Part shown: positions 47,538 to 59,275 of the stretch, piece by piece
How the letters are laid out: each line of letters starts with the position of its first letter
Position numbering within the stretch: the first letter of the stretch is position 1
Assembly (NCBI GenBank): GCA_020310875.1
Contig: CM035432.1
Location: 91,231,018-91,295,017 of the forward strand
DNA: 64,000 bases
Direction: 5' to 3'
DNA from: Ceratopteris richardii
Lineage: Eukaryota > Streptophyta > Polypodiopsida > Polypodiales > Pteridaceae
The notes under the pieces: model-generated
The model's input: the letters and a program-made list of their open reading frames with translations, nothing else
Database searches by the model: none
Told to the model about the DNA's origin: nothing
Translations under genes and position numbers: made by a program

Positions 47538-50500
47538 AAAAATATTTTTGTCCTCCAAAATAGAGTTATATATATACTGTAGGCAACCCCCGAGCCTCAT
47601 GTTCTAAAACTAGAAGAACATGGTCATGTTCTAGAAATGGAAGAACATGTCTCATCTCTGTGGTGGCATCCCTGCCCAAATGATTCAAAACACTATCCCA
47701 TTTTGCACTTTGATGAACTGTACAAAGTATAAACTAGTGAAAGAATAATAAGGGTGGATCTAAAAACATCCTTGGTCAATTCATAGTCTCTCGATGTGCG
47801 ATCTAGGAACAAACATGTGAACTCGATGGATTCAAGTTACTAGTCAATTTTTGGGCATAACTAGTGCATGGACTTAGTAACAAAGATGGATTCTTATCCC
47901 TCGCAAGACTTTGAGAACTATTGATTCACTTGAATTTGTTTTAAAAAACTTGAAATTTGGTTTTCCCAAACATCTAACTTGGGTGTTTGTACAATGGTTA
48001 ACTCCTATCCAAGAATTACTTGATTTTTTCACTCGACTAGAGGACTTACTTTTCCAATTGGGTTTAAAAAATCCTATATAAACTGTAGGAGATGGTTTAC
48101 CATTTTGTTTGAGTCAACCATACTATAACTTGACTAATTCAAATTCAAAATGAAAATTGTCCAACTTAGAACATTTTTCTCAAACATTTTAGCTGAAAGT
48201 TCTTGGGAATTGTCAATCTGATGAACAATTCCTAACTTGTCTATTCTAGAGTATACTGGATTCTAAGAAATCATTTATGCTATAACTTGAAGCAAACTCA
48301 ATAAATAAGTCCACTTAGACTTATTATCTTTTGAAGATTGAAAAGGTTCTATAACATCTATCTAGGATGTTCAATTTAGTTATCTAGGTCTAACTGGCTA
48401 ACCCTAGTCTTTTGTAAAAGGAATCAAATACCATATCTGAGCCGATTCCAAAAGATTTGGAAAGCAAAAAGAAATAACTAAAACTCTATACGACCAATTC
48501 AAACTTCAAAAATATGTAAACTTGCTATGAGTCAAAGTCTAGATGACTCAATACTTCAACTTCTCAAAGATCTATTTCAACAAGATATTGAAGCATTCTA
48601 TCTATCTTTGAGAGAAATAAGCTAGATTCTCAAAAATATTCAAAGAAAATAAAAAACATCATCCAACCACAAGATACTAGTGTGGTAACAAACATCAGTC
48701 TATCGACCCACTAAGGTTCTATTGATGAGTTTTGTATTCAAATAATGCTTCTCTTGAGACCAAGTTCAGGTCATATTCAGTCTTTTTGACTCCTTAGTGG
48801 GAATGCAATTCTTGTGCATTTATTTGAGTCAAAAGAGTAAATTTACCAAGTTACACGAGGAACTTGGTGCTTGACTTAGTCAATCAAATCCTTAATTGAA
48901 AAGATCAACTCAAAATCAAAGTCCAACTTCTTCATAAATTTATGAAATATTTCCGAACCAACAACACTTTATCTTGAAGTGTTTCAAAAAGATCTTGGAA
49001 GTTACTTACTTCATATCTTCTGTTTTCTTTATCTTGAAGTATCTTGAGGTACTACTTTTATCCTCCTTGAATTAAAATCCTTCTTAGAAGTCTTATTTCT
49101 CTTGAGGATCAAACTTAACTTCAAGATCCAAACTAGGACTAAAAGATAATTTTCATCCCACGGTCCAATGTCCCATACCATCTTTCCTACATCAATCTGA
49201 GTATAAAATCTGGTGTCCCATACGACCCTATTTTATATTCACATTAATGTGTGGGTGATACTTATCCTAAAGTCAAAACATCTCTTGATAGATTACCTTC
49301 TTGCTTCAATTCTTTACGAAAATTTTGAAGTTTCAGGCATTACCTCTAACTAGATATAGAATAGGTTTTGATTCCTTCACATGATCGTTTCATGATCTTG
49401 TGCTTTCCTTTGGGAACTTGAAAACCTTTTGATGGAATATCCATCCTTCTTTGATAGGGTTTTCGAATAAAAACCAATTAGAATTCCAAGTACTTGATTT
49501 TTCTCAAATTCAAGTTCAATTGGTTTATCCTTGACCAATTTTGTAGTGACAAGAGCTTCTGACTTCTTGTCTTTACATTCCTTTCTTTACTAATGCTTTA
49601 GGTACCTACCCGGGGGACTTTATATAGGAATCTCTCTACTCCCTAAGTCTTAAGCATCTACTCATGCTTTCTGGATTTGTACCAAAATCCCTTTAAGGAT
49701 AGGCAAACATTATGTTTTACCTTCCACAAACTTAACTATTGTTGACACAATTGCAGACTACATTCTTGGAATTCCTTCCATCTATTCAAACTTGGGACAG
49801 CTTACTCTTTTCATAGTTTTCCATTGGATTAATGGATCTTGAGTGAAAAATTTCTAAAAGGAACTTGATTGCCAATATGAGCAAACTTGAGAGTAGTTCC
49901 AATCGCAAAGTCTTGGACAATCATGGCCAAGATTGATCAAGTCTTATTGATCATGCAATAGAATAAAGACTTGTTCTTTATTAGTAAGATCTCTTTGAAC
50001 TATCAAAAGCTTCTTTGCTTACATGCGGGATTTTTAGAGATCTTTTCCTCAACTTCAGTCCAAGCATACACTCATGCCTCTTAGATTCCAAAGCTAAGAA
50101 TCTTTGATATACCTTTAGGTTATATCACTATTTGGACTTATGTACCCATACAAAAGGTTTGGAAATTACTAGGAACTACTTACTATCAACTTACTTGAAA
50201 GATTTCAGTCTCACATCTAGGGAGATTTTTCTTTCAAGAATTTTAGATTCCTGCCAAGGAATCAAGTAATACTAAGGCAATTATTCATCTAGGAATCGTT
50301 TTGTTTACTAGAATGATCTTGAAAAGAAATTCTTGACTTTTGGACAAGACCAAGACTTAAAGCTTTTTTGCTTGTCCAAAAGATATTTCTGTTTTAACCA
50401 ATGAAATAGTTAACTAGACTATTTCATTTTATTGGCTTATCTTTAGGAAATAGCTTAATTCCCAAAGATTACTTTGACGTATCTTTTAAGAAAATATCTT

Positions 50501-52540
50501 GATTCCGAAAGATTAATTTGTCTTGGGTTTCTTCTTTAAGCTCGAATTAGCCTAAACAAAACCAAGCATACTTTATATCTTGGAAAAACATATATGTCCT
50601 AAAGAGGTTTTGCCTTCTTCATCTTTCGACAAAATATCCATAACTAGTAAATGTTTTTCTCTTATCTATCCAATCCATCAATTTCTATCCTGATTGATGG
50701 GTATGTCCTTTTTTTGAAAGATGTGCTTAACAAGAGGTCTAAGCTATCATTTTTCCAATGGCTTATCTCTTTATACACCTTTTATTAGAACATCATATTC
50801 CTTGGTCCTATCATATATTATGAATATATGTGGATTTTGGGAAGAGTTCATGAATCAACTAAGATCCTCTACTTGGAACGTCTGCCTTCCCAAAAATAAA
50901 TTCATCTCAAACATGGTAGTAGAATGATCTCACGTGTGAAATAAAAGGCTTGACTATTTCATTTTAGTGTTTCTCTTTTAGGAAATATCTCAATTCCTAA
51001 AAGTCACTTACCGAGGTTTCATCATGAGATACGAATCTTGAAACCACAAAGAAACTTCTTAGAACTTTTGAAATCTTCTAAATAGAAGAGTGCTTCCAAA
51101 GTTTCCATGTTTTCATGGCCCTATGCATCATCACCAGAGATGCAAAACATGAACGAAACACAAATCTATTGAACTTCAAAGCTCAATTTGTATTTAAGTT
51201 CATTGATTTGGTTGTTGAGTTCCATGGAATCGAAGAGTGCTCATGGAACTTGGAAATATAGCTGAAGTTATCATCCAATCTTGGGATGCTTGAGAAGTTA
51301 CATAAATTACGTAAGTAATCAACTAAAGCTTATCCCCATGACTTTCTAAATATCACCTATACTTAGAGTAATCATTATAAGCTTATCTTCATGACTCCCT
51401 AAGTACATCCGGGACTTAGAGTCATCATTCATCGCAAAAAGTTTGCAAGTAATTAAATTTTCTTGGTCATCAAGAAAATTTAATACTTAACTTTCTCCTA
51501 GTGCCTACTTACACCTAGTAAGACATCAAACATACTTTATTGTCATTAAGTATTGATTTTTGATAATGGAGTATGAACTTGGGAAGGAATCGACTAATTA
51601 CTTGAGCTACAAACTAGAACTAGCATGTCTTTGCAACTAACGAGTCCTCTGTCTTCCCTAATGTCAAGCCACGAGCTTTATAAAGTAAGCTAAATACTAA
51701 GAGAGTAAATTTTCATATCTTCTTGCAAACAACATCCTGTTCTATCATGCAATGCATGTGCCTACATGCAAATCCATATGCTCACATGCGTATGCATGCA
51801 TGTTCTTTGCATGCCCAGAAAATAATGCAACAATCATGCATGAGCTTGATGCATGACTTTTCCTTGTACTAAGAATGTATATCATGCAATCTTGATGCAT
51901 GTATATCCTTTCCTTTGTCCTAATGCACTATGATATATAAACATATCCTCGTGGTGCAATGAAAAGCTTACTCAATGGAAAGTAAATCTGGAAATAAACT
52001 ATCAAAATACATTCTTTGATGCACAAGGATCCTTTTTTTTTAACAAGTATTTCCTTAATGCAAACTAATGCTTGGAATGAGAAGTGGATTTTTTCATTAT
52101 CCTAATCTAGACATAATCGATTGAAATCTTGGCTATTTTAATGTGCATCTAGGATTAAGTATAGAATAATGAAAACAAGATAAATCAAGCATTAAGGCCA
52201 AGTAGAAACTGGAAAATACTTAGCTTTGATCAAAGCTTCGTCCATCCTCTGATCCTTGAGAAGAGCCATTTCTCCATCCTTTGATCCATGAGGAAGAATT
52301 ACATATTCCTCCTTGTAGAGCATTGCTTCCTCTTGTCCTCGTTTTTGAAGAAATGAAGCCTTCATTGGACTAACTTGTTTTAGCCCATCATTTGCTTTTG
52401 ATGGATGCGTGGATGGTGCTTCACATAAACTATATGGGACTTGAAGCAAAGAGCTCAAAATACAAAGCTTCTTTAGAGTTCAAGTTGATGAAAAACAATT
52501 GGGTCCACTTGGCTTTATCAAATCAAGCTCACCTTTGGGT
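47538..52540 (-). other. Element I interior, no coding capacity
   Basis: About 5 kb of A/T-rich sequence full of short stops on both strands. I see only loose recurrences of phrases such as TTGGGAATT, ATCTTGAAG and AAATATCTT, no RT, gag or integrase motif, and no clear tandem array. Confidence 0.6.
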
Positions 52541-53040
52541 AAGCACAAAGGAACAAGTGTGGCTTGGTGGTTACACCAAGATTTTGTGCATCAGGAGGTC
52601 GCTTGTTTGATCCCCATCCGTGGAATCTGAATATGTGTTTCATGCTTTTGATTTCTACCTTTGGTTCGCTTCTGTAGAGGTTCAAAGATCGAATCTTGAT
52701 CCTGCCCGATTAGCCCTCTATAGTGTAGTGCCAAAATACTCAATTGCTCCTGAAACTATTGATCACTCACATGGCTTGCTCCTTGGATAATGAAAAAGCT
52801 CCACAAACAGGAGGTTGCCAGATCGAATCCGTTGCATGCTACCAGACTAGCCTTTTTGCTTCTCTAAGCAACACTCAAAAGACATAAGCAGTGGTCGGCC
52901 TTCTGCTTGGGAGTTTCAGTGCCAAATATAAAATCTCAACTTAATCTCTGAAAACGAATGAGCACAATAGTGCCCAGCTAAGTTGTATAGAACAAAGGTC
53001 TATGCAAGCTTTGGTCATGGGTTCAAATCCCATGTGCACG
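52541..53040 (+). repeat. Three tRNA-like units in the element I leader
   Basis: Unit 1: A-like TGGCTTGGTGG at 52,560 and a weak B-like TGTTTGATCCC near 52,605. Unit 2: TGGCTTGCTCC at 52,772 and AGATCGAATCC at 52,820. Unit 3: CAGCTAAGTTGT at 52,975 and a perfect B box GGTTCAAATCC at 53,019, within a T-arm-like stem ATGGG/CCCAT with a 7-base loop. Spacings are 44-48 bases. They lie on the plus strand, opposite to the element. They read as diverged tRNA-derived (SINE-like) pieces rather than functional tRNAs. Confidence 0.45.
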
Positions 53041-53412
53041 CTGCTGGAAATATTGGACTTCTTTTGATCTCTAGTCGATGATATTTTGCTGCGTGGAATT
53101 AAGCAAGAAAGTAATTCCTCCAATAATAATTCTCATCGGACATGATTGCACTCCTGGATATGACATTGTTCTGCTCCCGAGGAGGTCACGGGATCAAGTC
53201 TCTCAAGAGCAGAGACCTCTTTTCATTTTTAGTCTTCGAACTTGAAGCATGCCACCGTGAAGAAATCGGGAGGAATCTCTCTAAGTTTGTCCATGAGCAA
53301 CCACAAAGATGATAGCGACAGAAGATCATGATCAAAAGAAAAAGATCTCTAGTGGCTAAAATGTAAGATTTTGCATGAAGATGATGATGCTCACTCCAAG
53401 GTCACCATGGAA

Positions 53413-53424
53413 GCTCTGATACCA
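53413..53424 (-). promoter_or_regulatory. Primer-binding site of element I
   Basis: TGGTATCAGAGC on the minus strand, one base from the 5' LTR, tRNA-Met type. It establishes the element orientation. Confidence 0.9.
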
Positions 53425-53425
53425 A

Positions 53426-53872
53426 TGCAAGAGAACAAGGATTACGACCACCACATGCTAGAGAGATGACTCTCCTCCCAACCAAATGCCTCTATATATA
53501 GCTCTCTCCAGGGGACTGCCTTCTTGGGCAGGTGGATACTAGCCAGCCATGTGTTGGCCATGTAACTGCATGTGCACCAAGTGTCCCAGTTAACTCGAGT
53601 TAAGTCAAGTGGATGCTTCTAGAAGGCTCTAGATCTCTTTGGGCAAAATACTCTCCCCATGTCCCCATGGGGATTGAACCCAAGACCTCCTCCTTCACAT
53701 CCTTGAGACTTAACCACTAAGCTAAGTGGATCACTTGTTCACAAGAGCACAAGACCTCCTAGTAAGTCTAAACTCAAGATCTTTGATCATACACACGGAT
53801 GACCAAACGGTGTCCGATTTTAGATCTATCTGAACTGACCAGATCCTTAGATCATAGACTTACTTTATTACA
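53426..53872 (-). repeat. Element I 5' LTR
   Basis: 447 bp, closely similar to the 3' LTR with scattered differences. Here the B box is perfect (GGTTCAATCCC, 53,680-53,670) and the A box TAGCTTAGTGG is at 53,724-53,714, again 44 bases apart. The 18-bp palindrome has one mismatch in this copy. Confidence 0.92.
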
Positions 53873-54550
53873 AAATCCATCTTGTTGGAAATCTCTTTTA
53901 GAATAGCTTTAGTGGTTGTAAGATTACTGCAAATCTCTGCACCATCTTTGAGAAATACATTACGGGAAAAAATGAACCTTGCATGGGCCTTGTAAGGATC
54001 CTTAATTTTTAGGGATTAAGCTTAATTCTGTTCTTGTTTAAGGGGACAAAGTGCATTTAATAGGGAACTTTTTAGTAGGTTGGAGTAGGCTTTTTTTAGG
54101 CTTCAATAGGCCTCTCTCTTTCTTTTTCTAGAGAGAGAGAGAGAAAGAGAATCTACTTTCCACATCATCAAACTCGTACATGTATTTGAATAAAAAAATG
54201 AGTTTTTTTTTTAAGTCTCATTTTCAGTGTATATTAACTCAAAAGGGCCTATTTTTTAATATGTATGTCAGAATTCACTTTTTTGGGCCCATTTTTTGAA
54301 GTTTCTTTTAGAAAAAGTATAATTTTCAAACTCCCTCCAAAAGTAAGTGCCACATCATCAAATCCATGACTATGCTTCCCCCAAAAAATGACTTTTTTCA
54401 AATTTCATTATTTTCAGCCATACATAGTGGAAAAATACACTTTAACACATACACATATAAGAAAACACATTTTTTGAGCAAAACATATGTTTTAGAGTCC
54501 CTTCCAATTAGTTTTTCATCTTTGTTTTTGATATTGCTGGTCATTAGCAA
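53873..54550. other. Continuation of H LTR and A/T-rich spacer
   Basis: The first bases (CCATCTTGTTGGAAATC) should continue the H LTR across element I. Further on there is a GAGAGA run near 54,130 and several homopolymer T or A tracts. No gene is seen, although the upstream region of gene J must lie here. Confidence 0.35.
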
Positions 54551-57323
54551 AGATGGTATTGGCATGTATCACAAACTTCATAGTAGAACGTCCTCATGCT
54601 CCTGCATAAAAAAGTATCCATGTTCGTGTGCCTAGAGAGTTTGCTCCAAATACACGATGCAACAATGATGCCGATTCTCAAAATGAACGTCGTGCAGCTG
54701 GAGAAAAAAGTATTGATCTTTGGACTCATGTTTCACTATATCCTCTTGATCCAATATCTTCTTACCATCCAACATTCCATAACCTCTCAACTTTACTTCA
54801 GTTCATTGGTGCGGGTGAAGCTGGACTATTAGGTTACATCAAGCGATTATCTACACATTCACTTGCTACTGTTAAATATTGGTTCCAACAATATCACATC
54901 CATCATATGAGGGTGGTCACTTTAGAAAGCACAATCATATCTTTACAAAAACAACTTGTAGATTTGGGATAGGATATTGAAGCAAAAAAAAGCACAATTT
55001 CAAAGAGACTCCACTTCGTATGAGACATAGGAAAAGAGCATTGTCATCCTTTGAAGCTCTTTCAAAAGGTGGCGGAGCATGCAAATGACATATATATGCA
55101 ACAAGGTGAGTGTTTGTTTTACTTTTATATGTTTTAATGAAGATTTGTAATGGAATCTTTCATTGTGTAGGTCATTTATTCAAGACATAACTGCTTCATC
55201 AACAACAGAAGACCAATTCAAGCTGATGAATAGCTATATAAACACCAAAGAAATCACTCTTGCTTTAGACTCACCCATAGGAAAGTGTATTAGAGTTGTT
55301 GTTGAAGCTGAGTTTTCAAAGAAGTTAAAAAACCTTATCACAGTGCAAGATGTGCAGGTAATATGTGACGAAGCGGGCATCAGTAGAAATGAGTTTACTA
55401 CAATGTACACCCTTCTCAGGCAAGCCTTACAATCACAAGGTATTTCTCAAAGTATATGCCCATATAAAGTGTCTATCAATAAAAAAACTTCAAATGAGGA
55501 TGTGACTCATACTATTGGACAATATTTATTCATAGAAGACACTATGCCTGCCTCTGTTTATCATCCAAATATTCCCAAGAAGCAATAAAAAAATCCTATC
55601 TACACAGGGATTTACTTACACTAAATTCAACAATATATTTGTGGATCTTCAGAAGCTTCAACAAGCAATGGTTCACTTTTATAGTTCAACAATCAAAGGT
55701 ACCCCTACTACATTTTATTTGGTGTTGAAGTTTTATTGCATTCAAGTGTCATATTAAGATAATGTTTTCTCTTTTGTGCAGACTGTAATGTTAAGTTAAA
55801 GTTCATACTAAAGCTTGATGAGTGTCAAATCATAAAGGGTCGGCGACTAGAAAGGCTGAGTGTGATGCTAACGAATGAAGTTATGGACCATGCAATGAGT
55901 GATGAAACTTTAGGAGGAAGGGACCATTTGACTTAGAGTGTGCAATCAGAGAGAGATATCTGGTGGTTAGGTGCTATAGAAGTTTCCAAAGAAAAAAACA
56001 ATGTTATTTCGTGGATTTTTAGTAGGACTCCATGGATTACGGAAATATATCTTCTCAAATACATGGGAAAAAGCTTTTTGTAGATTATATAGGTGATTTT
56101 GAGGTAGAATGGCATTTGGGTGGAGACCTTAAGAGTATAAAATGCATGTCAGGTTGTAAACAAGGAGCTTCTTCTCTCTATCCTTGCCCATATTGTACAC
56201 AAGGTTACAAAGGATCTAAGAGACAGTCTAAACCTGCAAGGGCATTGAAGAGAGTTTATGACTCTGAAGAAATTGATGAAACAGACTCATCGAATCACAG
56301 GGAATGGGAGATATCACTTTTGAGGTGTCCAATGTTACAAGAACCGACTCTTGATAAAATAAGCAATGATTGGAACCCCATTATTCCATTTCCATTAGTC
56401 AATGTTCACTTTTGTACTTTGCATGCATTCATGAGGATTTTTGATAGGCTTTTGAAGCTCCATGTTGAATATGCATTTGCAATGAAACCACTAGAGAGGT
56501 CTACAATAGCAATCCAAAAAATAGAAGATCTTTTGAATTCTATAGGTTGTCATGGTGGCCACATATCTTTAGTTGTTAAGAAGTATGGTGAGTCTCAAGA
56601 GATTTTACAACAAGTTTCAATGACTGGGAAGAAGGCAAGACGTTTCTTTAAAAGAGATGTGAATAGTCAAGATGATGGGAAATGGGAGCTTTGGAAGGAT
56701 CTCTGTTCAATTACAACAAACAATGATAGTCAGGTTGATCTCATTAACAAACAAAAGAAGGTTTGGTCATCGTTCTATCAATTGTTACATTTGATGTGTT
56801 TGGTTTCCACCAATGCTTCACAAGGAGAATTATTCCAAGTGACTTTGAAGGAGTTTACACAGTCATTCATCTTATCTTGGGGAGAAAGCAACATTACACA
56901 TTACATAGTAAGTTTCGCTTACATTTTTTAATTTGATCTTAAACACTATGTGCATATCTTATTGACCAGATCATAGCATATTCTTTTTGCACATGGAGCA
57001 TATTTTATGAATTGATATGGTTCATTGGACATTTTTAGTACACAAGGAATGGAGAAGTCACATTACAGGGCTAGAGGTGTTTACTTTAAAAACACTCATC
57101 ATGGGGGTGGTCTAGTCCAATCAAACTATTTAGAAGAAATGTTCAATTGGTTTTTTCGTGCGACATTAAATGGAACGAGCATGTGAGTCACGAATAGCAA
57201 AGATTACACAAAAGCTACAACATGATATAGCAAGAGAGAAGTGGATGTCATCGTTAGGACCCGTACATCATGCCCAATGGCGTGCACAAAGAGTCTGCGA
57301 GGGTTTTGCTTGGAAATAGTTTC
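54551..57323 (+). pseudogene. Gene J: spliced DDE-type transposase-like gene, decayed
   Basis: Exons join in frame across three GT-AG introns: 55,106-55,170, 55,699-55,781 and 56,908-56,976. The N-terminal part has ERRAAGEKSIDLWTHVSLYP and a coil (TLESTIISLQKQLVDL). Later come LKLDECQIIKGRRL (near 55,817, candidate first Asp), EWHLGGDLKS (near 56,125, candidate second Asp), a Cys pair CPYC, NVHFCTLHAFMRIFDRLL, and FSTQGMEKSHYRARGVYF (near 57,050, candidate Glu). The end reads HHAQWRAQRVCEGFAWK then a stop. Transposase-like proteins of invertebrates that I recall share the GGD-K and QG-EK wording. This is from memory, not a search. In-frame stops (e.g. near 55,087 and 57,012) and frameshifts (near 55,585, 55,935-56,030, 57,170) break it. 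Confidence 0.5.
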
Positions 57324-57474
57324 CAAACTCTTAAAATGCATTATTATTTTCAAGGTTTTTATAACTCCTTTCACTTCAAATAAAATTTTAGTGTTTTTGT
57401 GAATATATTTTTAATGTCTTAAAACTAATTTTTATCCATTTAAATGTGAACAGGACAATTCTTAAGTGAAAGAC

Positions 57475-57482
57475 TATAAATA
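57475..57482 (+). promoter_or_regulatory. TATA box upstream of the histone H3-like gene
   Basis: TATAAATA in the context GACTATAAATAGAGG, about 42-49 bases before the position of the presumed start codon. Transcription would start near 57,507, giving a very short leader. Confidence 0.5.
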
Positions 57483-57523
57483 GAGGTGTCCTTCCTCATT
57501 TTACCACTTTACAACCTAAGAGA

Positions 57524-58391
57524 ATTGCACGCACAAAGCAGACTACTAGAAAGGATCATGTCGTCTACCCTAGCCATGTGCAAGGTACTCAGCGCCCAAC
57601 ATGGATGACACCCCACAAGAAGCATCGAACCACAAGCCACTCTTCTAGACAAAACTCAGGTGCAGGGACATAGTTTGGTAGCATTCCATCACGGGGGGAT
57701 GAAGCTTCACAAGAGATGTATCACAAGAAATAAATTATTCCCCTCTTGCATCTGATGATAAGCCCCCAGTCAGGACACCACTCAAGGCAAGGCCCAAACA
57801 ACGAGGACATAGGCAAGTTGTGATTGAGACATCAAATTCATCGAGTTCCTCAGATGAAGAAAGTATAAACAAGCCACCATGGAACAATGATGATATCCCC
57901 GTGAACCATCGAGTAACACAAGGAGGCAAGACACTCCCCCCAGGACAAGGACAAAGACCAACCGATGAAGAAAGAGAGCAAGGTTGGGCAGAGGAAGTAA
58001 ATGATGAGGCAAGACCATCTAGGCGTCCTCCAAGAAGAAAGAAGAACTATCAACCACATCGTAGACCACAACCCAACATCCCCCCAAATGCAAGAGCACC
58101 ACAAAGGCACAAAAAGGAAACCAGAGCCTTTGCAGAGATTCGACACTATCAAAAGTCTGTGGAGCTTCTTATTCCACGAAGGTCATTTGCAAGAGTTGTG
58201 AAGGAAGAGACCCAACACTATTGCGCTGGACTTTGTATCCAAGGGATAGCCATTGAATCCCTCCAAGAAGTTGCGGAGGCATATCTTATATCAATGTTGG
58301 AGGACTCCCGTGTGCCATCCATGCAAAGAGAGTGACAATACAACCTAAAGATTTGCGGCTAGCTAGGAGAATTAGAGGGAATAACCCTTAA
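57524..58391 (+). pseudogene. Divergent histone H3-like gene with long N-tail, broken
   Basis: At 57,524 the frame reads ATT (start codon expected) followed by ARTKQTTRKDH, which matches the H3 amino end ARTKQTARKS. A TAG at 57,671 and a shift near 57,710 lead into a tail rich in Pro, Arg, Ser and Asp/Glu. Then comes a histone fold: [46 protein letters not shown] one-base shift near 58,310 leads to CAIHAKRV and LARRIRG, ending at TAA 58,389. The fold is the H3 length, and loop 1 has no extra residue as in typical CENH3, although LLIPxxSFxR resembles CENH3. The tail, about 200 codons, is far longer than that of normal H3. Likely a variant or captured H3. CENH3 status is open. Confidence 0.8.
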
Positions 58392-58648
58392 AAAAATTTG
58401 TACTCCCTTGTTTGGAGAACCTTTTGTATATCCCATATGATGAATATTTTATAAATCCCAAATGATGAGTATAATCTTTGTCTTCTTATATTTGCTCTCC
58501 CAAGTGTTTATCTCTTAGTGTACATGTTTTGAAGTTTATTTCTCCTATGTTTCTAGGTGTCTTTTTCCAGTAACTCTTTGAAGTGTTTCTCATAGTTGTA
58601 TCATTCTTTTTTCTATACTTCTTGTAAGTGGTAATGTTATTTAATGCA
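58392..58648. other. 3' flank of the H3-like gene
   Basis: A/T-rich, with no frame. It may contain the polyadenylation region, but I could not fix a signal. Confidence 0.3.
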
Positions 58649-58777
58649 TTTCATGGCTTAGAAATGCCATAAAAAGGCCTGCCATAGAAATGTGGGGATG
58701 CGTCCTGCAAAAGTTTTGTAGGGCCTATCCCCACGTTTCTGTGATAGGCCTTTTTTTGGCATTTCCAAGCCATGAAA
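58649..58777. repeat. Foldback hairpin 1 (MITE-like)
   Basis: Imperfect palindrome of about 129 bases: TTTCATGGCTT ... AAGCCATGAAA at the ends and the centre CAAAAGTTTTG near 58,713. The arms contain AGGCCTGCCA/TGATAGGCCT and GTGGGGAT/ATCCCCAC. Confidence 0.85.
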
Positions 58778-59020
58778 ACACATGCCATGCACATTGGGGC
58801 ATATAATTGGCCTTAGATAGATTGCACTGCATGCTAACCCTCTGACCAATAGCTAAACAATGTTTATGAACATACATGTACTTATTTACTGCTGCATGCT
58901 TATATGCATCCAAACGAGTCTTAAATTTCTCTAATTATTGCACATAATATTGGTCTTCCACAATTCCCCAAGTGAAGGTGCTAATTGAGTGACATAGACT
59001 TGCAATATAGGGAACCTAGT
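58778..59020. other. Spacer between hairpins
   Basis: About 240 bases with no gene, repeat or motif that I can support. Confidence 0.3.
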
Positions 59021-59155
59021 GCATAGGATGGCCTAGGAACGCAAAAAAAAGGCCTGCCACAGAAACGCGGGGATGGGCCCTGCAAAACTTTTGCAAGGCC
59101 CATCCCCGCGTTTCTGTGGCAGGCCTTTTTTTTGCATTCCTAGGCCATCCCATGC
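59021..59155. repeat. Foldback hairpin 2 (MITE-like), related to hairpin 1
   Basis: Near-perfect palindrome of 135 bases from GCATAGGATGGCC to GGCCATCCCATGC, with arms AAAGGCCTGCCACAGAAACG and its complement, and centre GCAAAACTTTTGC. The inner 75-80 bases match hairpin 1 while the outer arms differ. No target duplication was identified. Confidence 0.9.
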
Positions 59156-59275
59156 ATTGTTGGCAACAAAAATAACAAGATTGATTGGAAAAAGACTGAT
59201 TACAGTATGCAAAAATTAAGACATTGTCAAAAACATAAAGACTGCACATGGAAATTGGAAAAACAATAATTGGTA

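Larger units (their letters stand above)
47075..53872 (-). mobile_element. Element I: non-coding LTR retroelement of 6.8 kb
   Basis: Two direct repeats of 448 and 447 bp (47,075-47,522 and 53,426-53,872) start TGCAAGAG and end TTTATTACA on the plus strand. Inside the right copy is a minus-strand PBS and inside the left copy a minus-strand polypurine tract, so the element points to the minus strand. Flanks are AAATA and AAATC, a target duplication with one change. The 5.9 kb interior has no frame longer than about 90 codons and no retroviral motif. This is the layout of a LARD-type non-autonomous element, moved by proteins of another element. Confidence 0.9.

Noticed and set aside
52192..52610. 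Frames of 72-88 codons in element I
   Set aside because: No motif, and the tRNA-like units in the same region give a better explanation.
52975..53040. A functional tRNA gene in element I leader
   Set aside because: The B box and T arm are good but the acceptor stem pairs at only about four positions and the anticodon arm is unclear.
57524..58391. A firm CENH3 call for the histone-like gene
   Set aside because: Loop 1 has the length of canonical H3, without the extra residues usual in CENH3. Only the LLIPxxSFxR wording favours CENH3.
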